A stretch of 6,088 bases of DNA from an uncultured Clostridia bacterium (GCA_947304365.1 CAMZAY010000073.1:1-6088); one strand, 5' to 3'; shown: positions 1-6,030, numbered from the stretch's first letter. Notes: a model not told the origin generated them from the sequence alone. Numbers and translations: made by a program.

Positions 1-31
1 CTTCATAAGCTCCGCGGGCTGTACTGCATTC

Positions 32-54
32 CGGCGCCGTATATTATTGCGCCG
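32..54. other. Small stem-loop upstream of the tilS promoter
   Basis: CGGCGC (32-37) and GCGCCG (49-54) are perfect complements around an 11-nt AT-rich loop. The arm can be lengthened by TT/AA if one C is bulged. No T-tract follows on the + strand, so a terminator for an upstream gene is possible but not well supported. It lies entirely upstream of the predicted tilS transcription start, so it would not be in the tilS mRNA. Confidence 0.3.
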
Positions 55-61
55 AATTGCC

Positions 62-90
62 TTGCAATCCACTGTGTATTGCGCTATAAT
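62..90 (+). promoter_or_regulatory. Sigma-A-type promoter for the tilS operon
   Basis: A -35 box TTGCAA (62-67) and a perfect -10 box TATAAT (85-90) are separated by 17 nt, the optimal spacing. Transcription would start near 97, giving a leader of about 60 nt before the tilS start. The -35 box lies in an inverted repeat, ATTGC-CTT-GCAAT (56-68), which could be an operator, although a hexamer TTGCAA is self-complementary anyway. No other good promoter is seen between the five intact genes, so this one may serve the whole cluster. Confidence 0.75.
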
Positions 91-156
91 ATAAAATGAG
101 AAGGAATCCAACCGCGCTGACCGACCATCCCGCTTATGCTGAAAGGAAGATTGACA

Positions 157-1605
157 ATGAGCGAGCTGAATGACTCAAGGCTTTTTGCCGAAGGTATGCC
201 CGGCGATATCGACGCTGTTGCGTTTGAACAGGATGTTTCCGATCTGCCGGAAAAAGTGGACAGATTCATTGCGGAAAAGGAGCTGCTCCGAAAGGACGAG
301 TCCGTGCTGATCGGTCTGTCCGGCGGGGCGGATTCGGTCGCGCTGCTCGTTTTATTGAAGCAGCTCGCGCCGAGATACGGCTGGAAGCTTTACGCGGCGC
401 ATTTCAACCACGGGATACGCGGCGTCGGCGCGGAGGACGATCAGCTCTTCTGCCGGGATCTGTGCGACATGATGGGCGTCCCCTTTTATACCGAGACCGG
501 CGACGTGCCCGCCTACGCCAGGGAGAACGGCATGTCGATCGAAACGGCGGGCAGGCTGCTCCGCTACGATTTCCTCGGCAGGATAAAGGAAAAGACCGGC
601 TGTACGGCGATCGCCGTCGCCCATCACATGAACGACAATGCGGAGTCGATACTCCTGCACCTCGTCCGCGGCAGCGGTCTGAGGGGGCTTATCGGCATCA
701 ATCCGCGGCGCGACGACGTTATCAGGCCGCTCCTCTGCGTAATGAAGGACGAGATCGAGAAGTATCTCGAGCGGGAGGGCATCGCGTACCATACCGACGA
801 GACGAACCTCATCGCCGACGGATCGAGGAACCGCATACGGCTCGACGTGATGCCGTATCTCATGAAGCATATAAACCCGGGCATAGTGCCGACGCTCTGC
901 GGCATGTCCGAGCTGCTTTCCCAGGATGAGAACTATCTTGCGGAGGAAGCGCGCGAGGCGTACGACCGCGTCCGCCGTGAGGACGGGCTCCTTCGCGAGG
1001 AGCTTGACGCCATGCCGTACCCCATCAAGACGAGGGTCATCCGCATGGCGCTCGCGGACGCAGGCGCGGTAGTCGATATCGAGCGCGTGCACGTGGAGGC
1101 CGTGGCGGAGCTCCTTAAGGCAAGAACGGGGGCGAGGCTCATGCTCCCGCGGATAGAGGCGTGGACGAGCTACGACCTCATCAAATTCGGCAATCCCAAG
1201 CCCGGCGTGGAGTTTGAAACTCCGCTCAAGCCGGGGCTCATAGGGACTCCGCTCGGCGTGTTCCGCATTGAGCTGAGGAACGGGCGCGAGGGGTTCAGGA
1301 AGGACCCGAACGTCGGCTTCCTCGATTACGACAAGGTAAAGGCGCTCGGCGAGCCCGTCATAAGGACGCGGCAGGAGGGCGACCGCATACAGCCCGTCGG
1401 CGCGCCCGGCAGGCGCAAGCTCAAGGATTATCTTATCGACCGCAAGGTCGACAGGGAGAAGAGGGGCGAGATACCCCTTATCGCCTGCGGAGCGGACGTA
1501 TTGTACCTTGCGGGCTACGCCTCGTCGGAGCTTGCAAAGGTGGATGACGATACAAAGACCATGCTGAGGGCGGAATTCCTCGGCAGGATCGAAAATATAG
1601 ACTGA
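157..1605 (+). CDS. tilS: tRNA(Ile)-lysidine synthase TilS
   Basis: TilS is a cytosolic enzyme that uses ATP and lysine to convert C34 of the CAU-anticodon tRNA-Ile to lysidine, so that it reads AUA. The 482-residue protein shows the N-type PP-loop SGGADS (residues 55-60), HFNHGIRG (82-89), the family block HHMNDNAES (156-164, where many members have HHLDDQAET) followed by RGSGLRGL, and D..TN....RNR.R (214-228). The C-terminal TilS domain is seen at about 404-441 (TRQEGDRIQP and DYLIDRKV). Length is normal for the family. The ATG at 157 is preferred over the ATG at 136 because AGGAAG (144-149) sits 7 nt before it. The first ~30 residues are a poorly conserved acidic extension. hpt follows after 34 nt, as in many Firmicutes. 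The cluster uses many ATA codons, so this tRNA modification matters here. Assignment is firm. Confidence 0.95.
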   Translation: MSELNDSRLFAEGMPGDIDAVAFEQDVSDLPEKVDRFIAEKELLRKDESVLIGLSGGADSVALLVLLKQLAPRYGWKLYAAHFNHGIRGVGAEDDQLFCRDLCDMMGVPFYTETGDVPAYARENGMSIETAGRLLRYDFLGRIKEKTGCTAIAVAHHMNDNAESILLHLVRGSGLRGLIGINPRRDDVIRPLLCVMKDEIEKYLEREGIAYHTDETNLIADGSRNRIRLDVMPYLMKHINPGIVPTLCGMSELLSQDENYLAEEAREAYDRVRREDGLLREELDAMPYPIKTRVIRMALADAGAVVDIERVHVEAVAELLKARTGARLMLPRIEAWTSYDLIKFGNPKPGVEFETPLKPGLIGTPLGVFRIELRNGREGFRKDPNVGFLDYDKVKALGEPVIRTRQEGDRIQPVGAPGRRKLKDYLIDRKVDREKRGEIPLIACGADVLYLAGYASSELAKVDDDTKTMLRAEFLGRIENID

Positions 1606-1639
1606 AAACAAGGAATACTATTAAGGGAGGTTCACCTTC

Positions 1640-2203
1640 ATGATCAACAAAATGGGACTTGAGAACGACATCAAGGAAGTGCTTCTTTCCGAGGAGCAGA
1701 TCCAGGCAAAGGTCAGGGAAATGGGCGAGAGGATCAGCAAGGATTACGCGGGCAAGAACCCGCTGCTCGTCTGCATACTGAGGGGCGCCGTGCCCTTCTT
1801 CGCCGACCTGTGCAAGCACATCACCGACTATATGGAGATGGACTTCATGGCCGTTTCCAGCTATGAGGACGGCATGACCTCCCACGGCATCGTCCGCATA
1901 AAGAAGGATATCGATAAATCCATCGAGGGGCGTCACGTCATCATCGTGGAGGATATCATGGATTCGGGCAACACGCTCAACCATCTCACAAGGCTCCTCG
2001 ATACCAGGAACCCCGCATCTTTGAAGATCGCCTGCCTTCTCGATAAGCCGGAGCGCCGCACCTGCGAGATAACGCCCGATTACTGCGGCTTCCTCGTACC
2101 GGATGAGTTCGTCGTCGGATACGGTCTCGACTATGCGGACGCTTACCGCAATCTCCCCTATATCGGCATCCTGAAGCCGGAGGTGTACTCCGATGTTAAA
2201 TAA
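1640..2203 (+). CDS. hpt: Hypoxanthine(-guanine) phosphoribosyltransferase
   Basis: This purine-salvage enzyme joins hypoxanthine or guanine to PRPP to make IMP or GMP in the cytosol. The 187-residue length is typical. Visible motifs are the LRGA loop (47-50), the flexible-loop SSYEDGM (73-79) with its conserved Ser-Tyr, and the PRPP-binding signature VIIVEDIMDSGNTL (100-113). In that signature E104 and D105 bind ribose and D108 is the expected general base. DKPERR (135-140) carries the purine-contacting Lys, and FVVGYGLDYADAYRNLPYIG (157-176) is the C-terminal family block. The start is set by GGGAGG (1625-1630), 9 nt before the ATG; a second ATG at 1652 is too far from it. Its last 11 nt overlap galE, and the galE Shine-Dalgarno lies inside its 3' end. 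The usual Firmicute follower, ftsH, is absent. Guanine versus hypoxanthine preference cannot be read from the sequence. Confidence 0.95.
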   Translation: MINKMGLENDIKEVLLSEEQIQAKVREMGERISKDYAGKNPLLVCILRGAVPFFADLCKHITDYMEMDFMAVSSYEDGMTSHGIVRIKKDIDKSIEGRHVIIVEDIMDSGNTLNHLTRLLDTRNPASLKIACLLDKPERRTCEITPDYCGFLVPDEFVVGYGLDYADAYRNLPYIGILKPEVYSDVK

Positions 2204-3221
2204 GCTTCGCGTACTCCTGACCGGCGGCTGCGGCTATATCGGCTCGCACACCGCTGTCGAACTCATGCGCGCCGGCAGCGAGGTGGTCATTGCCGATAAC
2301 CTCGTCAATTCCAGCGCGAGCGTCCTCCCCAGGATAGAGGAGCTCGGCGGGAAGCGCGTCTCGTTCTATAATATCGACGTCTGCGATCCCGAAGCGCTCG
2401 ACGCCCTTTTCGAGAGGGAGCATATCGACGCCGTGATCCATTTCGCGGGATTGAAGTGCGTGCCCGAGTCGGTCTCGAAGGCGCTCCTCTATTACAGGAA
2501 CAACCTCGATTCCACGATGAACCTTCTTGAAAGGATGAACGCGCACGGGGTCAGGTACATTGTGTTCAGCTCGTCCGCCACCGTTTACGGCGAATCGAAC
2601 GTGCCCCCCCTCCGCGAGGATATGCCTACCGGCGCCTGCACCAATCCCTACGGCATGACGAAGCATATGTCGGAGATCATCATCAGGGACGCCGCCCGCG
2701 CGGAAGGAAAACTCGGCGCTGTGCTCTTAAGGTATTTCAACCCCATCGGCGCGGACGAGTCCGGCAGGATAGGCGAGGATCCCCAGGGCATCCCGAACAA
2801 CCTGCTGCCGTACGTCGCACAGTTCGCCACCGGCAGGCGCGAAAAGCTCTTCGTTAACGGCAACGACTATCCCACGCCCGACGGGACCTGCATAAGGGAC
2901 TATATCCACGTGATGGATCTTGCCATAGCGCACGTAAAGGCGCTCGATTACATCGTCGGCAGGACCGGGTGCGAGGTGTTCAATATCGGCACGGGCAACG
3001 GTTACAGCGTGCTTGAGGTCATCGCCGCCTTCTCGAAGGCCTGCGGCAAGGATCTTAAGTACGAGTTCGCACCGAGAAGGGCGGGGGATATCCCTGTCAT
3101 GTACGCGGACTCCTCAAAGGCTGAAAGGCTGCTCGGCTGGAAGGCGGAGAGGGACATAAACAAAATGTGCGAGGATACCTGGCGCTGGCAGTCGAATAAC
3201 CCCATGGGTTACGAAAAATAA
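2193..3221 (+). CDS. galE: UDP-glucose 4-epimerase
   Basis: GalE is an NAD-dependent short-chain dehydrogenase/reductase that interconverts UDP-glucose and UDP-galactose, supplying sugars for surface polymers and the Leloir pathway. The 342-residue protein has the Rossmann motif TGGCGYIGSH (10-19), the catalytic serine in FSSSATVYG (S128), and YxxxK with Y153 and K157 in NPYGMTKHMSE. It also has RYFNPIGAD (180-188), CIRDYIHVMDLA (233-244) and the family C-terminus RRAGD...DTWRWQSNNPMGY. These match the E. coli enzyme with a constant offset of 4. The residue equivalent to E. coli Tyr299, the gate limiting N-acetylated substrates, is Met303, so UDP-GlcNAc/GalNAc epimerisation is possible but unproven. 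GGAGGT (2179-2184) lies 8 nt before the ATG, inside hpt, and the genes overlap by 11 nt, so translation is probably coupled. A C7 run at 2604-2610 keeps frame. Confidence 0.95.
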   Translation: MLNKLRVLLTGGCGYIGSHTAVELMRAGSEVVIADNLVNSSASVLPRIEELGGKRVSFYNIDVCDPEALDALFEREHIDAVIHFAGLKCVPESVSKALLYYRNNLDSTMNLLERMNAHGVRYIVFSSSATVYGESNVPPLREDMPTGACTNPYGMTKHMSEIIIRDAARAEGKLGAVLLRYFNPIGADESGRIGEDPQGIPNNLLPYVAQFATGRREKLFVNGNDYPTPDGTCIRDYIHVMDLAIAHVKALDYIVGRTGCEVFNIGTGNGYSVLEVIAAFSKACGKDLKYEFAPRRAGDIPVMYADSSKAERLLGWKAERDINKMCEDTWRWQSNNPMGYEK

Positions 3222-3254
3222 GGCGGGGGAGACTCCCTCGCTTCGGAGGAATGA

Positions 3255-4334
3255 ATGGAGAAGACGGAGCAAAAGAAAAAAGGTCTGTCGACGGCTAAAA
3301 AGATCATCGTTGCGGTGCTCGCTCTGCTGATACTGCTCATAGTGGGCTTCGGCGCGTTCACGCTCATTAAGCTGTACGGCATGAGCAGAAACGCCGCCAA
3401 GATCGTCGCAAAGCCGACTTTCGATCCCAACGATACTCCCGATCCCGGCGTTGAGCTCATCACCGGCGATCCCGGGAAGTGGGACGTCGACGTCGACGAT
3501 CCGATCGATCCCAACCTTATCTATGACGAGGGGATCTATCAGCAGGACCCGATCGATCCCAACGTTATAAACATACTGATAATGGGCGAGGACAGGCGCT
3601 CCACTGCCGAGACCGGGCGTTCCGATATGATGCTCGTATTCTCTTATAATATGAAGACGAATACGATAAAGGCCATCTCCATACTGCGCGATACCTGGGT
3701 CTATATCCCGGAGCGCACCACCTGGAACAGGATCAACGCCGCGTACCGCTTCGGCGGCATAGGTCTTGCGGTCAACACGATAAACCTCAACTTCGGGCTC
3801 GATATCCAGAAGTACATGATAACCGATTTCGATAACCTGATCGGCATAGTCGATACTCTGGGCGGGCTCGACGTACCGCTCACGGACGAGGAGATCGAGT
3901 TTTATAACGAGCGCGGGTCTGCGTCCAACCCCATCCGCAGGAAGAGCGACGGCTTCTGCCACCTTAACGGGCGTCAGGTGCTCGATCACTGCCGCAACCG
4001 TACGCTCGGCAACGGAGACTGGTCGCGAACGGAGCGCCAAAGGTCCGTTATGAACGCCCTGTACGTCCGCGCAAAGCAGGAGAAGGACGTCGCCTCCCTC
4101 ACCACGCTCATGTATAAGCTGATGGGCTACGTCGAAACGAATATGTCCCCGTACGAGATGATCTCGCTCGGCACCAAGATCGTATTCGGCACGGGCGGAA
4201 CCGCCCCCATCAAGGCGACCATCCCCTGTACGGGCTCGTGGTCTTACGCGATGGAGCATGGCATGGCGGTCATTCATATAGACCTTGATAAAAACAGGGA
4301 ATGGCTTAAGGATTTCCTGTACGGAGCAATGTAA
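3255..4334 (+). CDS. LytR-CpsA-Psr (LCP) family glycopolymer ligase
   Basis: LCP proteins are membrane-anchored and act outside the cell. They move glycopolymers such as teichoic acid or capsule from undecaprenyl-phosphate carriers to peptidoglycan. The 359-residue protein has a basic N-terminus, one membrane helix (about 17-40), an Asp/Pro-rich linker (about 53-103) and then the LCP domain (about 105-270). The family landmarks are present: NILIMGEDRR (106-115), GRSDMM (121-126), ISILRDTW (141-148), RINAAYRFGG (159-168), GFCHLNGRQVLDHCRNR (233-249) and GNGDWSRTERQR (252-263). The conserved Asp and Arg residues that hold the pyrophosphate and Mg are therefore in place (D112, R122, D124, R145, D146, R258, R261). 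GGAGG (3245-3249) lies 5 nt before the ATG; an ATG at 3251 runs out of frame and stops quickly. The linker contains DPIDPN twice, 16 residues apart. The polymer handled is unknown; galE next door suggests galactose-type sugars. Confidence 0.92.
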   Translation: MEKTEQKKKGLSTAKKIIVAVLALLILLIVGFGAFTLIKLYGMSRNAAKIVAKPTFDPNDTPDPGVELITGDPGKWDVDVDDPIDPNLIYDEGIYQQDPIDPNVINILIMGEDRRSTAETGRSDMMLVFSYNMKTNTIKAISILRDTWVYIPERTTWNRINAAYRFGGIGLAVNTINLNFGLDIQKYMITDFDNLIGIVDTLGGLDVPLTDEEIEFYNERGSASNPIRRKSDGFCHLNGRQVLDHCRNRTLGNGDWSRTERQRSVMNALYVRAKQEKDVASLTTLMYKLMGYVETNMSPYEMISLGTKIVFGTGGTAPIKATIPCTGSWSYAMEHGMAVIHIDLDKNREWLKDFLYGAM

Positions 4335-4335
4335 A

Positions 4336-5313
4336 ATGGAAGCTGTTGAGATAAAAACGCCCTTCGGCAGAGCGACAAGGAAAAAGGCGCTCTTTATAGT
4401 GAATCCCAAATCGGGCAACACAAGGGCGCTCAGCGTTATCGCCCCCGTGATAGAGGCGCTCACCAACGCCGGATATGAAACGACCGCGCTGACCACCGTC
4501 TGCCGCGGCGACGCGACAAGGATCGCCTCCGAATACGGCGCCGATGCGGAGCTGCTCGTTTTCAGCGGCGGCGACGGCACGATGAACGAGATAATAAGGG
4601 GCGTCATGACGCTCGAAAAAAAGGACCGCCCTGTGATCGGCTATATCCCCATGGGCTCCACCAACGACTTTTCGCTCGCCCTCGGCCTGCCGAAAAGGCT
4701 CGATCAGCTCATAGAGACCGCCATAATGGGGGAGCCCTCCGATATCGACGTCGGCTGCTTCAACGGCAGGCACTACGCGTACCTCGCCTCGTTCGGCGCG
4801 TTCACCGATATCAGCTACTCCACCCCGCAGGAGGCGAAGAACGCCCTCGGCTTTCTCGCTTATCTCGGCAGCGGCATGAACTCGATCGCCAACATCTGCC
4901 CCAATCATACCAACGTGATGATCAACGGGGAGATGATCACCGGCGATTACGCGTTCGCCTCGGTCAGCAACACGCCCTCCGTGGTGGGCGTCATCAATTA
5001 TACCAAGACCGGCGCAGTCGACCTTAACGACGGCCTTTTCGAGGTCATGCTGATCGATTACCCCGATACCGCGATAGAGCTCGGCAAGATCGCAAGGGGC
5101 CTTTCCACCGGCGATTTCAATAACGAGTACATGCACAGATACGTCTGCAGGGACGTCCGCTTCATACTCGACGAGCCCGTCGATTGGATGCTCGACGGCG
5201 AAAGGGTCGACGCGGGCCATGAGGTGTTTATCGAAAACATCCATTCCGCGGTCAAGATAATGCTGCCAAGACCGGAAACGCTCAAAAAGAACGCCTTCAG
5301 CCTGTTTGAATGA
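4336..5313 (+). CDS. Diacylglycerol-kinase-family lipid kinase (YegS/DgkB type)
   Basis: Soluble or peripheral-membrane kinases of this family phosphorylate diacylglycerol or related lipids with ATP. In Gram-positives DgkB recycles the diacylglycerol released by lipoteichoic acid synthesis. The 325-residue protein has the DAGK catalytic domain: IVNPKSGNTR (21-30), the nucleotide-binding SGGDGTMNE (77-85), IPMGSTNDF (104-112, often GTGNDF or GTTNDF), LNDGLFEVMLID (230-241) and DGE (287-289) carrying the C-terminal catalytic-region acid. No membrane segment is evident, in line with the DgkB type. The start at 4336 is chosen over the ATG at 4285 because GGAG (4323-4326) is 9 nt upstream and the earlier start would run 50 nt into the LCP gene. 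It begins 1 nt after the LCP stop, so coupled translation with an envelope-polymer enzyme is likely. The true lipid substrate, diacylglycerol or another, cannot be decided. Confidence 0.88.
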   Translation: MEAVEIKTPFGRATRKKALFIVNPKSGNTRALSVIAPVIEALTNAGYETTALTTVCRGDATRIASEYGADAELLVFSGGDGTMNEIIRGVMTLEKKDRPVIGYIPMGSTNDFSLALGLPKRLDQLIETAIMGEPSDIDVGCFNGRHYAYLASFGAFTDISYSTPQEAKNALGFLAYLGSGMNSIANICPNHTNVMINGEMITGDYAFASVSNTPSVVGVINYTKTGAVDLNDGLFEVMLIDYPDTAIELGKIARGLSTGDFNNEYMHRYVCRDVRFILDEPVDWMLDGERVDAGHEVFIENIHSAVKIMLPRPETLKKNAFSLFE

Positions 5314-5339
5314 CAATGAAAAAAGAACCGAAAAAACCC

Positions 5340-5363
5340 AAGCCGGACCTTCGCGTCCGGCTT
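5340..5363 (+). terminator. 9-bp stem-loop between the lipid kinase and queT, weak terminator or attenuator
   Basis: AAGCCGGAC (5340-5348) and GTCCGGCTT (5355-5363) are perfectly complementary around the loop CTTCGC. It is 26 nt past the kinase stop, with an A6 run just upstream (5331-5336) but only TTT on the 3' side. It could be a weak terminator of the tilS operon, working on either strand, or an attenuator before queT. It lies inside the N-terminal reading frame of queT if TTG 5306 is the start. A preQ1 riboswitch was looked for here and not found. Confidence 0.5.
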
Positions 5364-5503
5364 TGAATACCGCCGGCGCGCCGAGAAAGAGGAACCCAGC
5401 GTACACCATAACGCAGGGCGCCATGATCGCCGCGCTGTACGTCGTGCTCACGATGCTCTCCTGCGTGCTCGGGCTGACCGACCTTGCCGTGCAGTTCCGC
5501 TTT

Positions 5504-5521
5504 TAGGAGGCGCTCTCGGTG
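5504..5521 (+). promoter_or_regulatory. Stop codon and restart signal inside queT: TAG overlapping AGGAGG, then GTG
   Basis: TAG (5504-5506) shares two bases with AGGAGG (5505-5510), a full match to the anti-Shine-Dalgarno. An in-frame GTG follows at 5519 after 8 nt, an ideal distance. A ribosome stopping at the TAG would be 12 nt from this start, well suited to re-initiation. If the codon was TCG before, GGAGG was already present and the mutation added one more matching base. Nothing shows that it is used. Confidence 0.5.
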
Positions 5522-5899
5522 CTGCCCTTCTTCACATTTGCGGCGGTCCCGGGGCTCGGCATAGGCTGCCTCCTGACCAACATACTTTTGCAGAGCGCCC
5601 CTTGGGATATCGGTTTGGGCTCGTTTGCCACGTTTATCGGCGCTTTGGCGTCCTATTTGATCTCAAAAGCCCTCAAAAGGGCGGGGAAGAGGAAACTCGC
5701 CATTTGGCTCGCTCCCATCCCGAACATCATCGCGAACACGCTGATACTCCCGCCGATCATCAAATGGGTGTACGGCGACGCGGCGAGCCTTATCCTCATC
5801 GCCGTGCTGGTATTTGCGGGCGAGCTCGTTTCCTCCGGCGTCGGGATACCGCTCGCATTCGCTCTCGACAGGCGCGCAAGGCGCATACTCGAGCAATAA
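5519..5899 (+). CDS. queT: C-terminal part of QueT, possibly translated on its own
   Basis: From GTG 5519 the frame encodes 126 residues holding four of the five predicted QueT helices and most conserved positions, starting with LPFFTFAAVPGLGIG. The start has AGGAGG 8 nt upstream, the best ribosome binding site in this part of the window. It lacks the first helix and the conserved RFSEA residues. Activity on its own would need the 66-residue upstream piece or tolerance of the loss. The alternative is that this is simply the tail of a pseudogene, and the two views cannot be separated by sequence alone. Confidence 0.4.
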   Translation: MLPFFTFAAVPGLGIGCLLTNILLQSAPWDIGLGSFATFIGALASYLISKALKRAGKRKLAIWLAPIPNIIANTLILPPIIKWVYGDAASLILIAVLVFAGELVSSGVGIPLAFALDRRARRILEQ

Positions 5900-5976
5900 A
5901 TATATTTTAATTACGTCTCCAAACCAATGCACGCGCAGCGAAACACACGGCCGCGCGTGCATTTGAAAATATATTT
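5898..5976. repeat. Compound inverted repeat after queT
   Basis: An inner 11-bp perfect stem pairs AATGCACGCGC (5926-5936) with GCGCGTGCATT (5953-5963) around a 16-nt loop. An outer 11-bp pair, AAATATATTTT (5898-5908) and AAAATATATTT (5966-5976), flanks it, with 17 nt unpaired on the left and 2 nt on the right. The outer arm begins inside the queT stop codon. The structure may end transcription of the operon, but no U-tract follows. The outer arms each contain the 10-bp palindrome AAATATATTT, so they could also be protein-binding sites. Confidence 0.5.
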
Positions 5977-6024
5977 GGAAAATATCAAAAAACCTATTGC
6001 AATTCAAAGAAAAGCGTGTATAAT
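5965..6024 (+). promoter_or_regulatory. Strong promoter with UP-like element, reading out of the window
   Basis: A -35 box TTGCAA (5997-6002) and a perfect -10 box TATAAT (6019-6024) are 16 nt apart, and transcription should start near 6031. Just upstream are phased A/T tracts, including GAAAATAT at 5965 and again at 5978 and an A6 run at 5987-5992, at the distances expected for an RNA polymerase alpha-subunit UP element. The -35 box is the same hexamer as in the tilS promoter and lies in a perfect ATTGCAAT palindrome (5996-6003). UP elements are typical of rRNA, tRNA and other stable-RNA promoters; the gene driven is outside the window. Confidence 0.7.
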
Positions 6025-6030
6025 ATGTAA

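Larger units (their letters stand above)
5306..5899 (+). pseudogene. queT: queT, queuosine-precursor ECF transporter S component, interrupted by in-frame TAG
   Basis: QueT is the substrate-binding membrane subunit of an energy-coupling-factor transporter thought to import preQ0/preQ1-type precursors of tRNA queuosine. One frame from TTG 5306 to TAA 5897-5899 gives 196 residues plus one stop codon. Visible are TITQGAMIAALYVVLT (helix 1), then QFRF, the TAG at 5504-5506, and EALSVLPFFTFAAVPGLGIG. Next come LGSFATFIGALASYLIS, PNIIANTLILPPIIKWVYG and VLVFAGELVSSGVGIPLAFA, five hydrophobic helices in all. The family motif at the break is RFSEAL, so TAG sits at the serine; TCG to TAG needs one base. 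The remainder has no frameshift and well-kept motifs, so the change is recent, tolerated or a sequencing error. The start is uncertain: TTG 5306 overlaps the kinase gene and has no Shine-Dalgarno. The extra ~35 N-terminal residues are hydrophilic and span a stem-loop. Confidence 0.75.

Noticed and set aside
462..929. Alternative + strand frame inside tilS (155 codons)
   Set aside because: Very Arg-rich low-complexity translation in a frame shifted from tilS, with no RBS.
352..1611. Long open frame on the - strand opposite tilS (419 codons)
   Set aside because: It is antisense to a clear TilS, has no Shine-Dalgarno or recognisable domain, is rich in Arg/His/Leu as expected for a GC-rich shadow frame, and runs just past the tilS stop by chance.
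2604..2610. C7 homopolymer in galE as a phase-variation site
   Set aside because: The run is short, encodes the usual Pro-Pro context in frame, and galE is intact on both sides.
3236..3249. Hairpin CCTC/GAGG masking the Shine-Dalgarno of the LCP gene
   Set aside because: Only 4 bp with a 6-nt loop; too weak and too likely by chance in GC-rich DNA.
3114..4607. Long open frame on the - strand opposite galE end, LCP and kinase start (497 codons)
   Set aside because: It spans three well-supported + strand genes with full family motifs; composition is shadow-like and no motif is visible.
5310..5366. 18-codon leader peptide after the kinase gene
   Set aside because: No Shine-Dalgarno and no attenuation-type codon pattern; more likely a by-product of the uncertain queT start.
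5314..5420. preQ1 riboswitch before queT
   Set aside because: Such riboswitches often precede queT, but the stem-loop here lacks the A-rich tail and the pairing to its loop that define preQ1-I, and no other class was recognised.
4306..5451. Open frame on the - strand opposite the lipid kinase (381 codons)
   Set aside because: Antisense to a gene with intact kinase motifs; no family recognised in the translation.
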